Assembly (NCBI GenBank): GCA_949126835.1
Contig: OX421499.1
Span: forward strand, 9,503,026 to 9,567,025
Length of the DNA stretch: 64,000 bases
Direction of reading: 5' to 3'
From: Anisus vortex
Taxonomy: Eukaryota > Mollusca > Gastropoda > Planorbidae
This document shows, one piece after another, positions 12,201 to 24,200 of the stretch. The translations under genes were made by a program, and so were the position numbers. The notes under the pieces are model-generated. The model was not told where the DNA came from. It ran no database searches and saw only the letters and a program-made list of their open reading frames with translations. Positions within the stretch are counted from its first letter, which is position 1; each line of letters opens with the position of its first letter.

Positions 12201-15200
12201 AATAAATTTGGTATTAAAATAAAGCCTATTCAATACCCTTTCAAACGATGTATATAACTTAAAATGTTGAAAAAACCACTTATGTCTCCTTTTGTGGGAA
12301 TGGGTCACATATGAAAAAAAGATCATTTTTGAGATTTATGATTGATTTTAAGATTCAATGTCTGAACTTATATCTGTGACATTTTGAAGCAAAACTTGAT
12401 TCTAGAAATGACTTTAAAATGTTTTCATGCAGCTATTTCATAAAGGAGTAAAATTATTGAAATTTTATTTAAATTTAGATTTGAAACTTAAACAGCTTTT
12501 GTATTGACTCATTATCAATACATAAACAAATTTTGATGACAATCAGTTGATATTCATTCTTCTGGCTTATATATAATCATTCATTGCAATGCTAGTGTGG
12601 TAAAAATTGTTACTCTTTTCATTTTTATTCTTCTCGTAAACGATTGCCCTTACCTTAACGTATGTGTGTTTTTGCATAAACTTTTGACCAAATTAATTGA
12701 TTTTAGATATTTTTTCACCAATTTATAGACAGATCTATAGGAATTATCTTCCATAAAACGCCTACAACTAATTATATTATTTTGCCTACTTCAGTACCAT
12801 TACATGGGCTCTGTCCAATCCACTGGTTCAGATATTAGTCTGATGTTTTTCTAAAATCTGTCTAATCCACTGGTTCAGATATTAGTCTGATGTTTTTCTA
12901 AAGTCTGTCCAACCCACTAGTTCAGATATTAGTCTGATGTTTTTCTAAAGTCTGTCCAATCCACTAGTTCATATATTTACAGTTTTTCTTATGTCTGTCC
13001 AATCCACTGTTTCAGATACTTGTCTGAGCTAGACTTATTGTTGCAAGACTTCACACAGCTGGTTGGGGGTGTCATCTGGTTGGTGAGAGACGGCGTGAAC
13101 TTTGTCCAGGGGAGCATGGAGCTGGAGTGTGCTGACACGGAGGAGACTGGTCAGTTAGTGCTACTATGTGTGTATATGTGGCGGTAGTTCATCACAATTT
13201 GTGTGCTACACGTTGAATGAGCAGTGATAGCTTATAAAAAAGAATGCAATATAATATAAATGTTTTTCTTGTTTGATGTAAATAGTATACAGTAACAGTT
13301 AGATAGTATAAGTAACCCTGAATTATGTGGTGATAGTGTGTCCTATCATACCTTTTGCCCCTTCTTAATAATTTGGACATCAACTCATTGTCAATGGAGC
13401 AAAAGTCACATGCCCGCACATGATCACCCACATCATGAGGACAATCAATACATTGTTAGTTTATTAGATACCTTATCCCTGAAACAGTGAACAATAATAT
13501 TGGGTCCAAGACCTAAGACTGGCGATCAAGTAGACTTCTTAAATATGAGACTTTCCTTTACCAACAGTAATCTTGTGTGTTAAAGGACTCTTTGGATCCC
13601 TCGTGACAAGCTAGTGTCTGCTGGCCAAAATGCATTCTCCTACGCGGGCTCGTCCGCCTGGAATCCCCTCCCACTCCAGCTTCGCCAGAGCCCTAGCTTC
13701 GACACCTTCAGGAGCCGGCTGAGGACTCACCTGTTTCATATTTACATTTTTGTCTGTTCTTCGTGTTTTTACTCTGTCTATAACTGTTGTCAGCGCATAG
13801 AACTGTCCTCAACGGGATATGTGCTATATAAGCATTATTATTAATATTAAGACAAAAATATATTTTTTTGTTGCTATTAAAAATGTTTTTTTTAGTACTT
13901 GTTTTTTTGCTAGACAAGTTTTAAAAAAGCTTAAACTGTTGTATCCCTAACCCTAATCATGATCAAGTGGAAACTGTTTAGCAAGCACTCAAAGCAGAGT
14001 TTTCTTATCAAAGGCAAGACTTTCAAATTGATGCTCTAATTTTTTCATAACACATCAAGCCTTACTTGTTTGAACTTCCTACAACTTCCTTAGATTTAGG
14101 TGTAGATCTTTTTTTAAAGTGGAGGGATATTGGCAATTTTAAAATGCAGCAAGTTGAATTTTAAAAATTTAAAAAATGGGCATTCCAATGTGCCCATTTT
14201 TGGAAAAAGTCTAGATGTCTACGGAAGTCATCTGCTTTTCTCAACTGCTGGGCATTCGCTCTTTTACTTTCAGCTTTTGGTTCTTGGTACTTGTGAATTG
14301 ATTTTATCACACATGAAAGTTGTTTTAAGCATACAAAGAGGTCACCTACACTTTAATTGATACAGAAGAATTACATTTAAAAGAGTTGTTATGCTCATCT
14401 TTTTTTAAGTAAACATAAATATAAGTACTTCTAAAACAAATATATTTGCACTACTAATTTAATAAATGTAAGAGCCTTATTTAATAGCACTATGTAATTT
14501 CTGTAATTATTAATGTTTAAAATATAAACTCCTTAAATGGACACAAAATTAATGTATGAAATGTTTATTACAATTGTTTTAAGAAAATTGTTTTAATTCT
14601 CTAATAATTAAATCTTGTAATAAATACCATAATGTTAGATTTATATAAAGAAATAATTATTAGTCAATAATATTTGTTATACAGAATTACAAAACATGAC
14701 TTGTTTGGCTTGAATCAAATGTGGGATTGTTTTTTTAATTAAAGGGAGATAATAAACCGGTTTTATTTGAGCTAATATTTCTAATAAGTTTCTATTTTTT
14801 TTCGTTTATAAAGGTATACATCCCTTACAATTTATAACTTTGAAATGATCAAACAATAAATGTAAATTATATAAATATTTTATGACTTAAAAATATGTAT
14901 ATATATATATATTTTCAAACATTACATTAACTGCCCAGTTTGTATGATTACATCGTATTTATTCCACTCAACTATAATTTAACACTAGCAGAAATATGAT
15001 ATTTAAAACATATTTAAGGACTTCTCAGTTAAACTGAGATCAAAATACAATTAATAAATACTGTTAAACAGCATGTGAGAGATCCTCATCTTAATAATCA
15101 AATGATAATGTTAAGACAATTGACACGTCTTAATAAGGTGTGACCGTTTGAACTGGGATGAGCGTGAACTTCCCGTGAAATTTACCGCCATTTTTGTAAA

Positions 15201-18200
15201 TAAAAACCATGCTTTTGGTGCTGTTTGACAATTGATTTCAACATCGACAGCCAGTTCTGGTCTTTTAGAAATATAAAACGGCTACAAGATTAGTTATGAG
15301 GAATCCGTTTTTAACATCAAAAGTGTGTAGGCGATAATTAATACTCATAGTGTTAGTCGCGTTTGGTTAAATTTAGCTTTTGTTTATAAAATAAGTTAGT
15401 CAAGAGTTGCGTCCTTGGTAATTAAAAAAGCACAATGCGGAAATTCGTAAAAAACAACAACACGAAAATTCTTTTGCATCAAGCAATTAGATTGGGATTA
15501 TAAATAGGTGATTCTTCAAATCTGACATTCACAATCCATGGTTTTCTTTTGGCGCCTTTTTTTTGGAAATGAAATAAAATTTAATTCTCTACATATTTTC
15601 GTAGCCTACAACCAGTAACATAGCACACATGGCTGACATGTTTTTTTTATAATGTGATCGAATTCGACCGGAAATGTTCTTTCTCGTGAACTTTTATGCA
15701 TGCACACACGTTAAGACTTGTCAATAAAAATTACCATAAATGTGAAAGTATTGTAATAAAATATTGTATTTGATGTAAATGCAAATAAAAAAAGGATGAT
15801 AATTACAATCACTATTTTCTATTAAATATAAAACTCTTTATTGATTTTCTCTATAAATAATATCTTTTGCTTTTGGCTTTGGTCTTGCTTCGGAATTAAA
15901 TTAATTGACCGATAAAAAAAAAAAAAAAGAATAATAGAGCAGGTTGACTTTTAGGAGGTTGGCACTCTGAATGATTTAGAAATCCAATTTTTGCATATTG
16001 TTAGCAAAAGGTTGCCGAGCCCTGGTTTAGAATATAGTGAATGAGCAAAGTGCTTCTTGTTTTTCTATCAACCTGTTATCACATTGTAAGCTATACTTTG
16101 ATATTGAATGAATGAATGAAGTAACATAATAAGCTGTTTTGTAATATTTATTTGAAGGTACTTTGGAGAGATTCGCCACCGTCACATCAGCAAGGACAGC
16201 CGTCGGCCACGACAGACAGGGAAGGATACACATGGTACAAGTCGACGGGAAGACCGATATGTACGGGTGTGTGTTTGCACAAAGTCTCTCGATCTCGCAA
16301 AGATTTTTGTTTAGCAGACGTTTTAAAAAGTCAAGTATCCCGTACAGTCCTTAGGGGGCCAGTGAAGCAGCGTTTACCAATTTCCGCTGCCATGGTTTAC
16401 AAGGGGGATAATGTGGCAAGCTTAATGCCTAGTAACCATTACTTTTCCCCACTACCAATGTCATGATGCCAGATGCCAAGAAGATAGATTACTCAACAAA
16501 ATATAACTTTACATAAGCTGGTTTTATGTAAAGACTTGTGAATTCCTCCTCTGCATCATGGCTATCCCATTTAGAAGATAGTCATTGCGACTATCCCTGC
16601 TTTCGGAGCTTTTTTTTAAAGCCTGCGTAAGTTATTCTTTTAGCCTGCGTTAGCTATTCTTTTAGCTTGCGTTAGCTATTCTTTTAGCCTGAGTTAGCTA
16701 TTCTTTAAGCCTGAATTAGCTATTCTATTGGCCTGCGTTAGCTATTCTTTTAGCCTGCAATAGCTATTCTTTTAGCCCGCATCTATTCTTTTAGCCTGCG
16801 TAGCTATTCTTTAAGCCTGCGTAGCTATTCTTTTAGCCAGCGTTAGCTATTCTTTTAGTCTGCGTAGCTATTCTTTTAGCCTGCGTTAGCTATTCTTTTA
16901 GCCTGCTTTAGCTATTTTTTTAGCCTGAGTAGGCTATTCTTTTAGGCTGCTGTTGTAGTATTGGTAGTGTGTAATATGCATGCTAACATTTTAATTTCAT
17001 TCAGAGTTGATTATCATTCAATTTGGAGTCATATATACAGACTTGAGAACAAATCCTTAAGAAACGATGTATTTGTTTTACCTGCATCAATATTTTAAAA
17101 ACTTCAATACAAACACATGGAAGAGTAATGAATATTAGCACATACAATCTGTGTTCTTAGTTAAATGCTTTAAGGAATTCTTGATTAAATATAACATTCA
17201 ACGTTTTGATATATTAATATTACAGTCATCTTTGCTTCTTAGTTGAGCAGACGACTCTCTTAGAAAAACTAACTATCTTTTTTATAAAAGATTTCCCAAA
17301 ATATTTTGGGATACCTATACAAACTCTAATAATGGATACTAAATAATTAGTGTAATAAAATGCAAATGTCTTAATATAATTATCAAATCAATTAAATCAT
17401 TAATATAATAATTATTTTGGGAAAGGCAATATCTACAGCTGTGTTACCTATTCTATTAGCCTGAGGTAGCTATTCTATTAGGCTGCGATAAAAAATTCTA
17501 TTAGCCTGCATTAGCTATTATATTAGCCTGAGTTAGCTATTCTATTAGCCTGAGTTAGCTATTCTATTAGCCTGAGTTAGCTATTATATTAGGCTGCGTA
17601 AAAAATTCTATTAGCCTGTATTAGCTACTCTATTAGGCTGCATTAGCTATTCTATTAGCCTGAGTTAGCTATTCTATTAGCCTGAGTTAGCTATTATTTT
17701 AGGCTGCGTAAAAAATTCTATTAGCCTGCATTAGCTACTCTATTAGGCTGCATTAGCTATTCTATTAGCCAGAGTTAGCTATTCTATTAGCCTGAGTTAG
17801 CTATTATATTAGCCTGAGTTAGCTATTCTATTAGGCTGCGTAAAAATTTCTATTAGCCTGCATTAGCTACTCTATTAGGCTGCATTAGCTATTCTATTAG
17901 CCTGCGTTAGCTATTCTATTAGCCTGCATTAGCTATTCTATTAGCCTGCGTTAGCTATTCTATAAGCCTGCATGAGCTATTCTATTAGCCTGCGCAAGCT
18001 ATTCTTTTAGCCAGCGTTAGCTATTCTATAAGCCTGCGTGAGCTATTCTATAAGCCTGCGTGAGCTATTTTATGAGTCTGCGTGAGCTATTCTTTTGGCC
18101 TTACTTTGAATTAATGGAAGTTATATTTATAATTTTACAATACAAAAACAACCTAAATAACTTTTTAAATACCGGTATATATTTTAAAAAATCAGAGCAT

Positions 18201-21200
18201 TAATTAAAGAACATATTCGTCAGGATCATTTCACAATCGCCTAAGTCATTTTTTCATGTTTTGAGAAAACTAAAAAAAAAAACTGAATGACATCTGTGTT
18301 GTTTAACTTTGATACATTTTGTAAAAAAAAATATTTTTCTGATTGATTTAAGATCTAGGCTATTAGCCATGTAATAGTAGACTGTGTGAACTATACATTT
18401 TGACTCTTTCGCTCAAAACCCCCCAAAAATGACTTAGGCGATTGTGAAATGACTGTGACGATTTATTCATTTCCAATGTATTAATAAAGCTCATAATTAC
18501 ATTTTGTGTGTGTTATATATGTTTTAATACATATATTTTTCACATTGTGTCTTTTAATGATAGGATCAACTTGCATGATTTTGCTAATGCACTGATTGAC
18601 CTTGGTCTCTATAATGCTATCAACCTGGATGGAGGAGGCTCAGCCACTACTGTCATCAATGGAACTCTGGTCAATTTTCCATCTGACCTTTGGTAAGCTT
18701 TCAGAGAGCAGCTCAGGCTAATTTAATTTTTAACCCTCCCGGTACCAGGTGCATACATTTTCACAATTTCATTTATTCCTGTATATAATGTATATTTTCC
18801 CCAGCAGATTTTGCTCCCATAAACCCAGACATTTCCCTTGTAGAACCAGGCACATAAACCCAGACATTTCCCTTGTAGAACCAGGCACATAAACCCAGAC
18901 ATTTCCCTTGTAGAACCAGGCACATAAACCCAGACATTTCCCTTGTAGAACCAGGCACATAAACCCAGACATTTCCCTTGTAGAACCAGGCACATAAACC
19001 CAGACATTTCCCTTGTAGAACCAGGCACATAAACCCAGACATTTCCCTTGTAGATCCAGGCACATAAACCCAGACAATTCTCTTGTAGAACCAGGCACAT
19101 AAACCCAGACATTTCTCTTGTAGAACCAGGCACATAAACCCAGACATTTCCCTTGTAGAACCAAACACATAAACCCAGACATTTCCCTTGTAGAACCAGG
19201 CACATAAACCCAGACATTTCCCTTGTAGAACCAGGCACATAAACCCAGACATTTCCCTTGTAGAACCAGGCACATAAACCCAGACATTTCCCTTGTAGAA
19301 CCAGGCACATAAACCCAGACATTTCCCTTGTAGAACCAGGCACATAAACCCAGACATTTCTCTTGTTAAACCAGGCACATAAACCCAGACATTTCCCTTG
19401 TAGAACCAGGCACATAAACCCAGACATTTCCCTTGTAGAACCAGGCGCATAAACCCAGACATTTCCCTTGTAGAACCAGGCACATAAACCCAGACATTTC
19501 CCTTGTAGAACCAGGCACATAAACCCAGACATTTCTCTTGTAGAACCAGGCACATAAACCCAGACATTTCCCTTGTAGAACCAGGCACAAAAAAAACCCA
19601 GACATTTCTCTTGTAGAACCAGGCACATAAACCCAGACATTTCCCTTGTAGAACCAGGCACATAAACCCAGACATTTCCCTTGTAGAACCAGGCACATAA
19701 ACCCAAACATTTCCCTTGTAGAACCAGGCACATAAACCCAGACATTTCCCTTGTAGAACCAGGCGCATAAACCCAGACATTTCCCTTGTAGAACCAGGCA
19801 CATAAACCCAGACATTTCCTTTGTAGAACCAGGCACATAAACCCAGACATTTCCCTTGTAGAACCAGGCACATAAACCCAGACATTTCCCTTGTAGAACC
19901 AGGCGCATAAACCCAGACATTTCCTTTGTAGAACCAGGCACATAAACCCAGACATTTCCCTTGTAGAACCAGGCACATAAACCCAGACATTTCCCTTGTA
20001 CCAAGCACACATTATTTTAACACAAAAATTAGGAAGATTGATTTTTTTATGGAAGATATTTAAGATTTTAAAAAATCTACTAATTCCTAAATTTCTATGT
20101 GTGTAACTTTAATTGTTAACTGTTACGTGACACGGTATCTATGTATTAACATTAACAACCCACTTAGTATTACCGTATATACTCGCGTATAAGTCGCACC
20201 GGTGTATAAGTCGCACCCCTAGTTTAAGATTTTTTCCCTTATACTTTGTCATCGACCCGACTTACACTGCCTTTTAATATCTAAAAAATGCATACCGTTA
20301 AAACATAAAAGTTACTAAATATTCACCCTAATTTCAAAACTTTCCTTAAAAAATTGCTTTAATCGTGCATAAGGCAAACATAATCAAATAAAGGCATATC
20401 CTAATAATTCTACATAACTCCAATCAACTATAGGGGTTATGTAGGAAACTTTATGACAGAGTAGTGATGTTTTTCGAACTTTTCAAAAACAATGTCGGGT
20501 GTATAAGTCGCACCCCTACTTTTTGTCAAAATTTTTTGTAAAAAAAGTGCAACTTATACGCTAGTATATACGGTATATTAATGTCTATGCAACTATTCTA
20601 CTATATTCCCCACCTACAGTATTATATTGGAGCTATTCATTCTTATAAACCACAACGTTAAGAAAAGGGGTACTAAAATACATTCTCTTATTAATGTGGC
20701 CTAGCAGATGATTTTTAAATATAACATAATTCGAAAGAGAGCTGGCGACAGTGCTATTTTTAACCTGGTCGCTAAGAGACGAGTTGTTTGTCTCAGCCTC
20801 TCCTTTCCCCCCTATACTTTCATCCTATCATGAGTGTTTCACTTGTTACCATCCGTCTGCTACAAAAACCTTGACATTAGAAGGTTACAGAACATTCGAC
20901 TCTCCAGTCGTTCTTATTGGCTGAACTTATTAACCTTTTCTCGGTCTTCACCGGCAAGTTTAGTCTGCACCTAGCTTTTGTAGCAAGAAGATGTATTAGA
21001 TCTGCGCTCTCAAACTTTGTATGTATTCCATGTCTAGTCTGCACATTTTTATATTCATTAACCTTTTTTAAGCTACTACACTGAAACTATTATTCAATAA
21101 AACGTTGGAACTGTTATTGAAGGATTTGCTTCATTTATTTACACAAGCTAATTTTATACTGTTTTTATCAAACTGAGAAAATATTCAATAAAACACTGTC

Positions 21201-24200
21201 GGAGATAGTGATGAATCTGATGGCCTTTGATCTTACCACAAGAACCAGTGATGAATCTGATGGCCTTTGATCATACCACAAGAACCTAGACAACTCAGCT
21301 TAAAATTGGAAGTTTTGCTCTGGAATCAACATGTGGCGGGCTAATAACCTGGCGCTCTTGTAGTAAACTGATTCAAGGCATAGCTCTAATCTAACATTAA
21401 CATATGACATTGCTTAGTTGGAAATAATCCTCTCAAGGTATTGACAGTTAAATTTGCTAAGTGAAGCAAAAAATTGGACCTGCAATGTGTGAAAGTGGAA
21501 CCAAATATTTGAGATATCTTTGAAGGCTTCTGTTTAAAGTTAGAATTAGAATTTTTTTTTAAACTTAAAACAAAGTTTAATTTTTATCCTTGTGGCAATT
21601 TTATTTAATTTGTAATATAATACAGTTCATAAAGAGATATATTTTCCCCTCTCATAGATTTTGGTGATATGGTTGGGTGTTGAACATTTAGAAAGTACCA
21701 TTGGCTAACCATCACAATCTTGGCTCACCAGCCTAAAATTGTGATAGTTTCAAAATAAGGACGTTAAACAATACTTGGAAATTGGATTATAATAACCTGT
21801 TTTGAAATGGATTATTGGTTTTGTTAGGAGTTAACCTTTTACCTCAAGTAACCCACAATTTTATAGCTTCTAAAAGAAAGATTTTTATAGAATAATGTTG
21901 GATTTGCACAAATGAATTCATTAAAAGGCTTGCAAACACTTTAATAAAGGTGTCGGTAGTAACTAAACAAAATGTTATAGGGGGACGGCCCTTAGAAGCT
22001 GTGTACGCTAGTAAGACATATGACATTTAATAATGACCCAGTTGTTCCCTGGGCTTGTAAAACAGTGATAAGACCTTTGGTTTGTATGTGAATAACAAAT
22101 ATGTGTATAATTCTTTGGTTTGTATGTGAATAACAAATATGTGTATAATTCTTTGCTTTGTATGTGAATAACAAATCTGTGTATAATTCTAGAGAATGTA
22201 CAGTGTTCAGGATGGATACATTTAACTGTGACTTGTTTCTGCTCTACAGCATCAACAGCAGCTACAACTGTGACAGAAGAGTGTCAACCATCATCTGTGC
22301 TCACCCTCCAGAATGTGCCGTCAAGGACTGCTCAGGGCATGGGACATGCGACGGCACAGGGCAGTGCCACTGTCGGGGCCTTTGGTCAGGCCCAGGCTGC
22401 GAGGCCCTCAGCTGCCCAGACGGCTGTAGCTCCCACGGGCAGTGCACAGAAGGTAGCCGTGTTTTAACTTTCCCCGGCCTCTGACTTTGGGCTTACAGAC
22501 GTTCCTTCTAGATAGAAAATATTACGTCCACTATGCCCAAAACTCCTGCAGGGCGGTAGGGATAGGTTGGTGGTATGGATTGATTTGCGGTAGGGATAGG
22601 TTGGTGGTATGGATTGATTGGCGGTAGGGATAGGTTGGTGGTATGGATTGATTGGCGGTAGGGATAGGTTGGTGGTATGGATTGATTGGCGGTAGGGATA
22701 GGTTGGTGGTATGGATTGATTGGCGGTAGGGATAGAACCTGGGACATTTTGGTGACAGTATGGTAAACTAACCGCTGGACCAGCAGGCCTCACTTGGGGA
22801 AGCTGCTAGACTATGTAGAGGAAGATTGAAGACAGCTCAAGTTGTCCCATTGATTTCTCCAATTCTTTGACAGTTACAGACATGGCCCTAATTGAAAATT
22901 GGTTGTATAAATTGTGCTGTGGTTGAGTTATTGCCCCTGATAGCCTTAGAAAGCATAAACTAAGTTCTGCAACTAATTTAATGTATAAAAAAAATTTTTT
23001 TTTGTTTATTTCTCATATTAATGGTGACATTGGCTTATACTAGATGACACATGTGGTCAATGCCTCACAATATAGATCACACCATACTGAACCCATAGTA
23101 AGCTTTTTAAACATAATAAAGAACTGACACAATTCAATTTAATATAGGTTTCAAAAGTGTTTATGTTTATTCTTTGATGATCTCATTGTTATGCTTTAAA
23201 AAAATTAAAAACAAGAATGCATGAACATTTGTACAATATAAAGTACTGATAATACTATCATGCTGACTTGACTGACTTTCAAGCCCTTGATAAGCAAGTT
23301 TTTTTTTTGAGAGCCTTATCTTGGTCACACTCTGCACACGTCCAGCTATGCACAACAGCTCATCTTGAGTGTCTATTGTCAGTATAGTATTGTCCACTGG
23401 AAGGATTTTAAAATGCTCATTTGTTTGTACAGTTTAATACTCTCTTTTACTTGAAATATCTCCAAATTATAAAAGTACTTGAATGAATAACAAGAAACAG
23501 CTGGGTCAGTCAGTAGTAGATTAATGCATGAACTTTTATAACTTCAACTGATGATTGAGTCCATGAAGTAGAGGATGTTGCCAATTATTGATTTCACTGC
23601 CTAAGCTTGTAGAGTTTTAGCGTGGACTGGACAGCTTTCTGCGCTGGTTCTGTGTCGGGGTGTTTCCATCTTGAGAGATGCTCTTGTGTTTTTTTCTTCG
23701 AGTCTTAAAAGAATAGTATCAGCTTTTTCTTCTAACTTTTGAGAAATGGGGTTCTAAAATGATAAATGTGTCCATTTCATCTCCAGTCTCTTATCTTATA
23801 ATCTAATCTTTTTATATACAAACACTAGTTCTATACAGAAGATTATATTTCATCGTAATCTAATAATAATTTGATGGTTTGAGTCTATCCTTTCATTCAA
23901 TAAATGTTTAAAAAGAGGTTGAGTTGTTGGTTTTCTGGACTAGATCAGGCAACCTATTCCAAGCACATAATGCCATTCTATTTCATATTTTTATTTGCCT
24001 TATTCAGCGCCAATTGTTTTAATAATACAATTTTTTTTCTTATTTCATTATTCATTATACACAGATGGCTGTCAGTGTGACCCTGGATGGGTGGGTTTAA
24101 ACTGTAGTGCCACCTGTCAGGTTGGCTGGTATGGAGATAACTGCTCCCTGCTATGTTTGTGTGAGAATGACGCAGCGTGTGATGCTGACACAGGTGCCTG

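Noticed and set aside
15945..16025. Short hAT element (CAGG at left, GAGCCCTG at right)
   Set aside because: The right end resembles a hAT terminus, but the left end matches poorly and no target duplication is present.
18723..20012. Three overlapping minus-strand reading frames of 429, 411 and 214 codons (and one of 179)
   Set aside because: They all translate the 35-bp minisatellite in its different phases and give the same cyclic peptide. The array lies in a NAGPA intron.
20730..21130. Solo LTR of a retrotransposon
   Set aside because: A possible AATAAA and an LTR-like feel, but no TG/CA borders or target duplication could be defined.
22228..22467. A 79-codon plus-strand frame over NAGPA exon 8
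   Set aside because: It is a shadow in the wrong frame; the EGF-like cysteines and matching splice phases are in the other frame.
22464..22793. Minus-strand frames of 79 and 109 codons with NPYHQPIPTANQ cycles
   Set aside because: They translate the complement of the 34-bp minisatellite within an intron.
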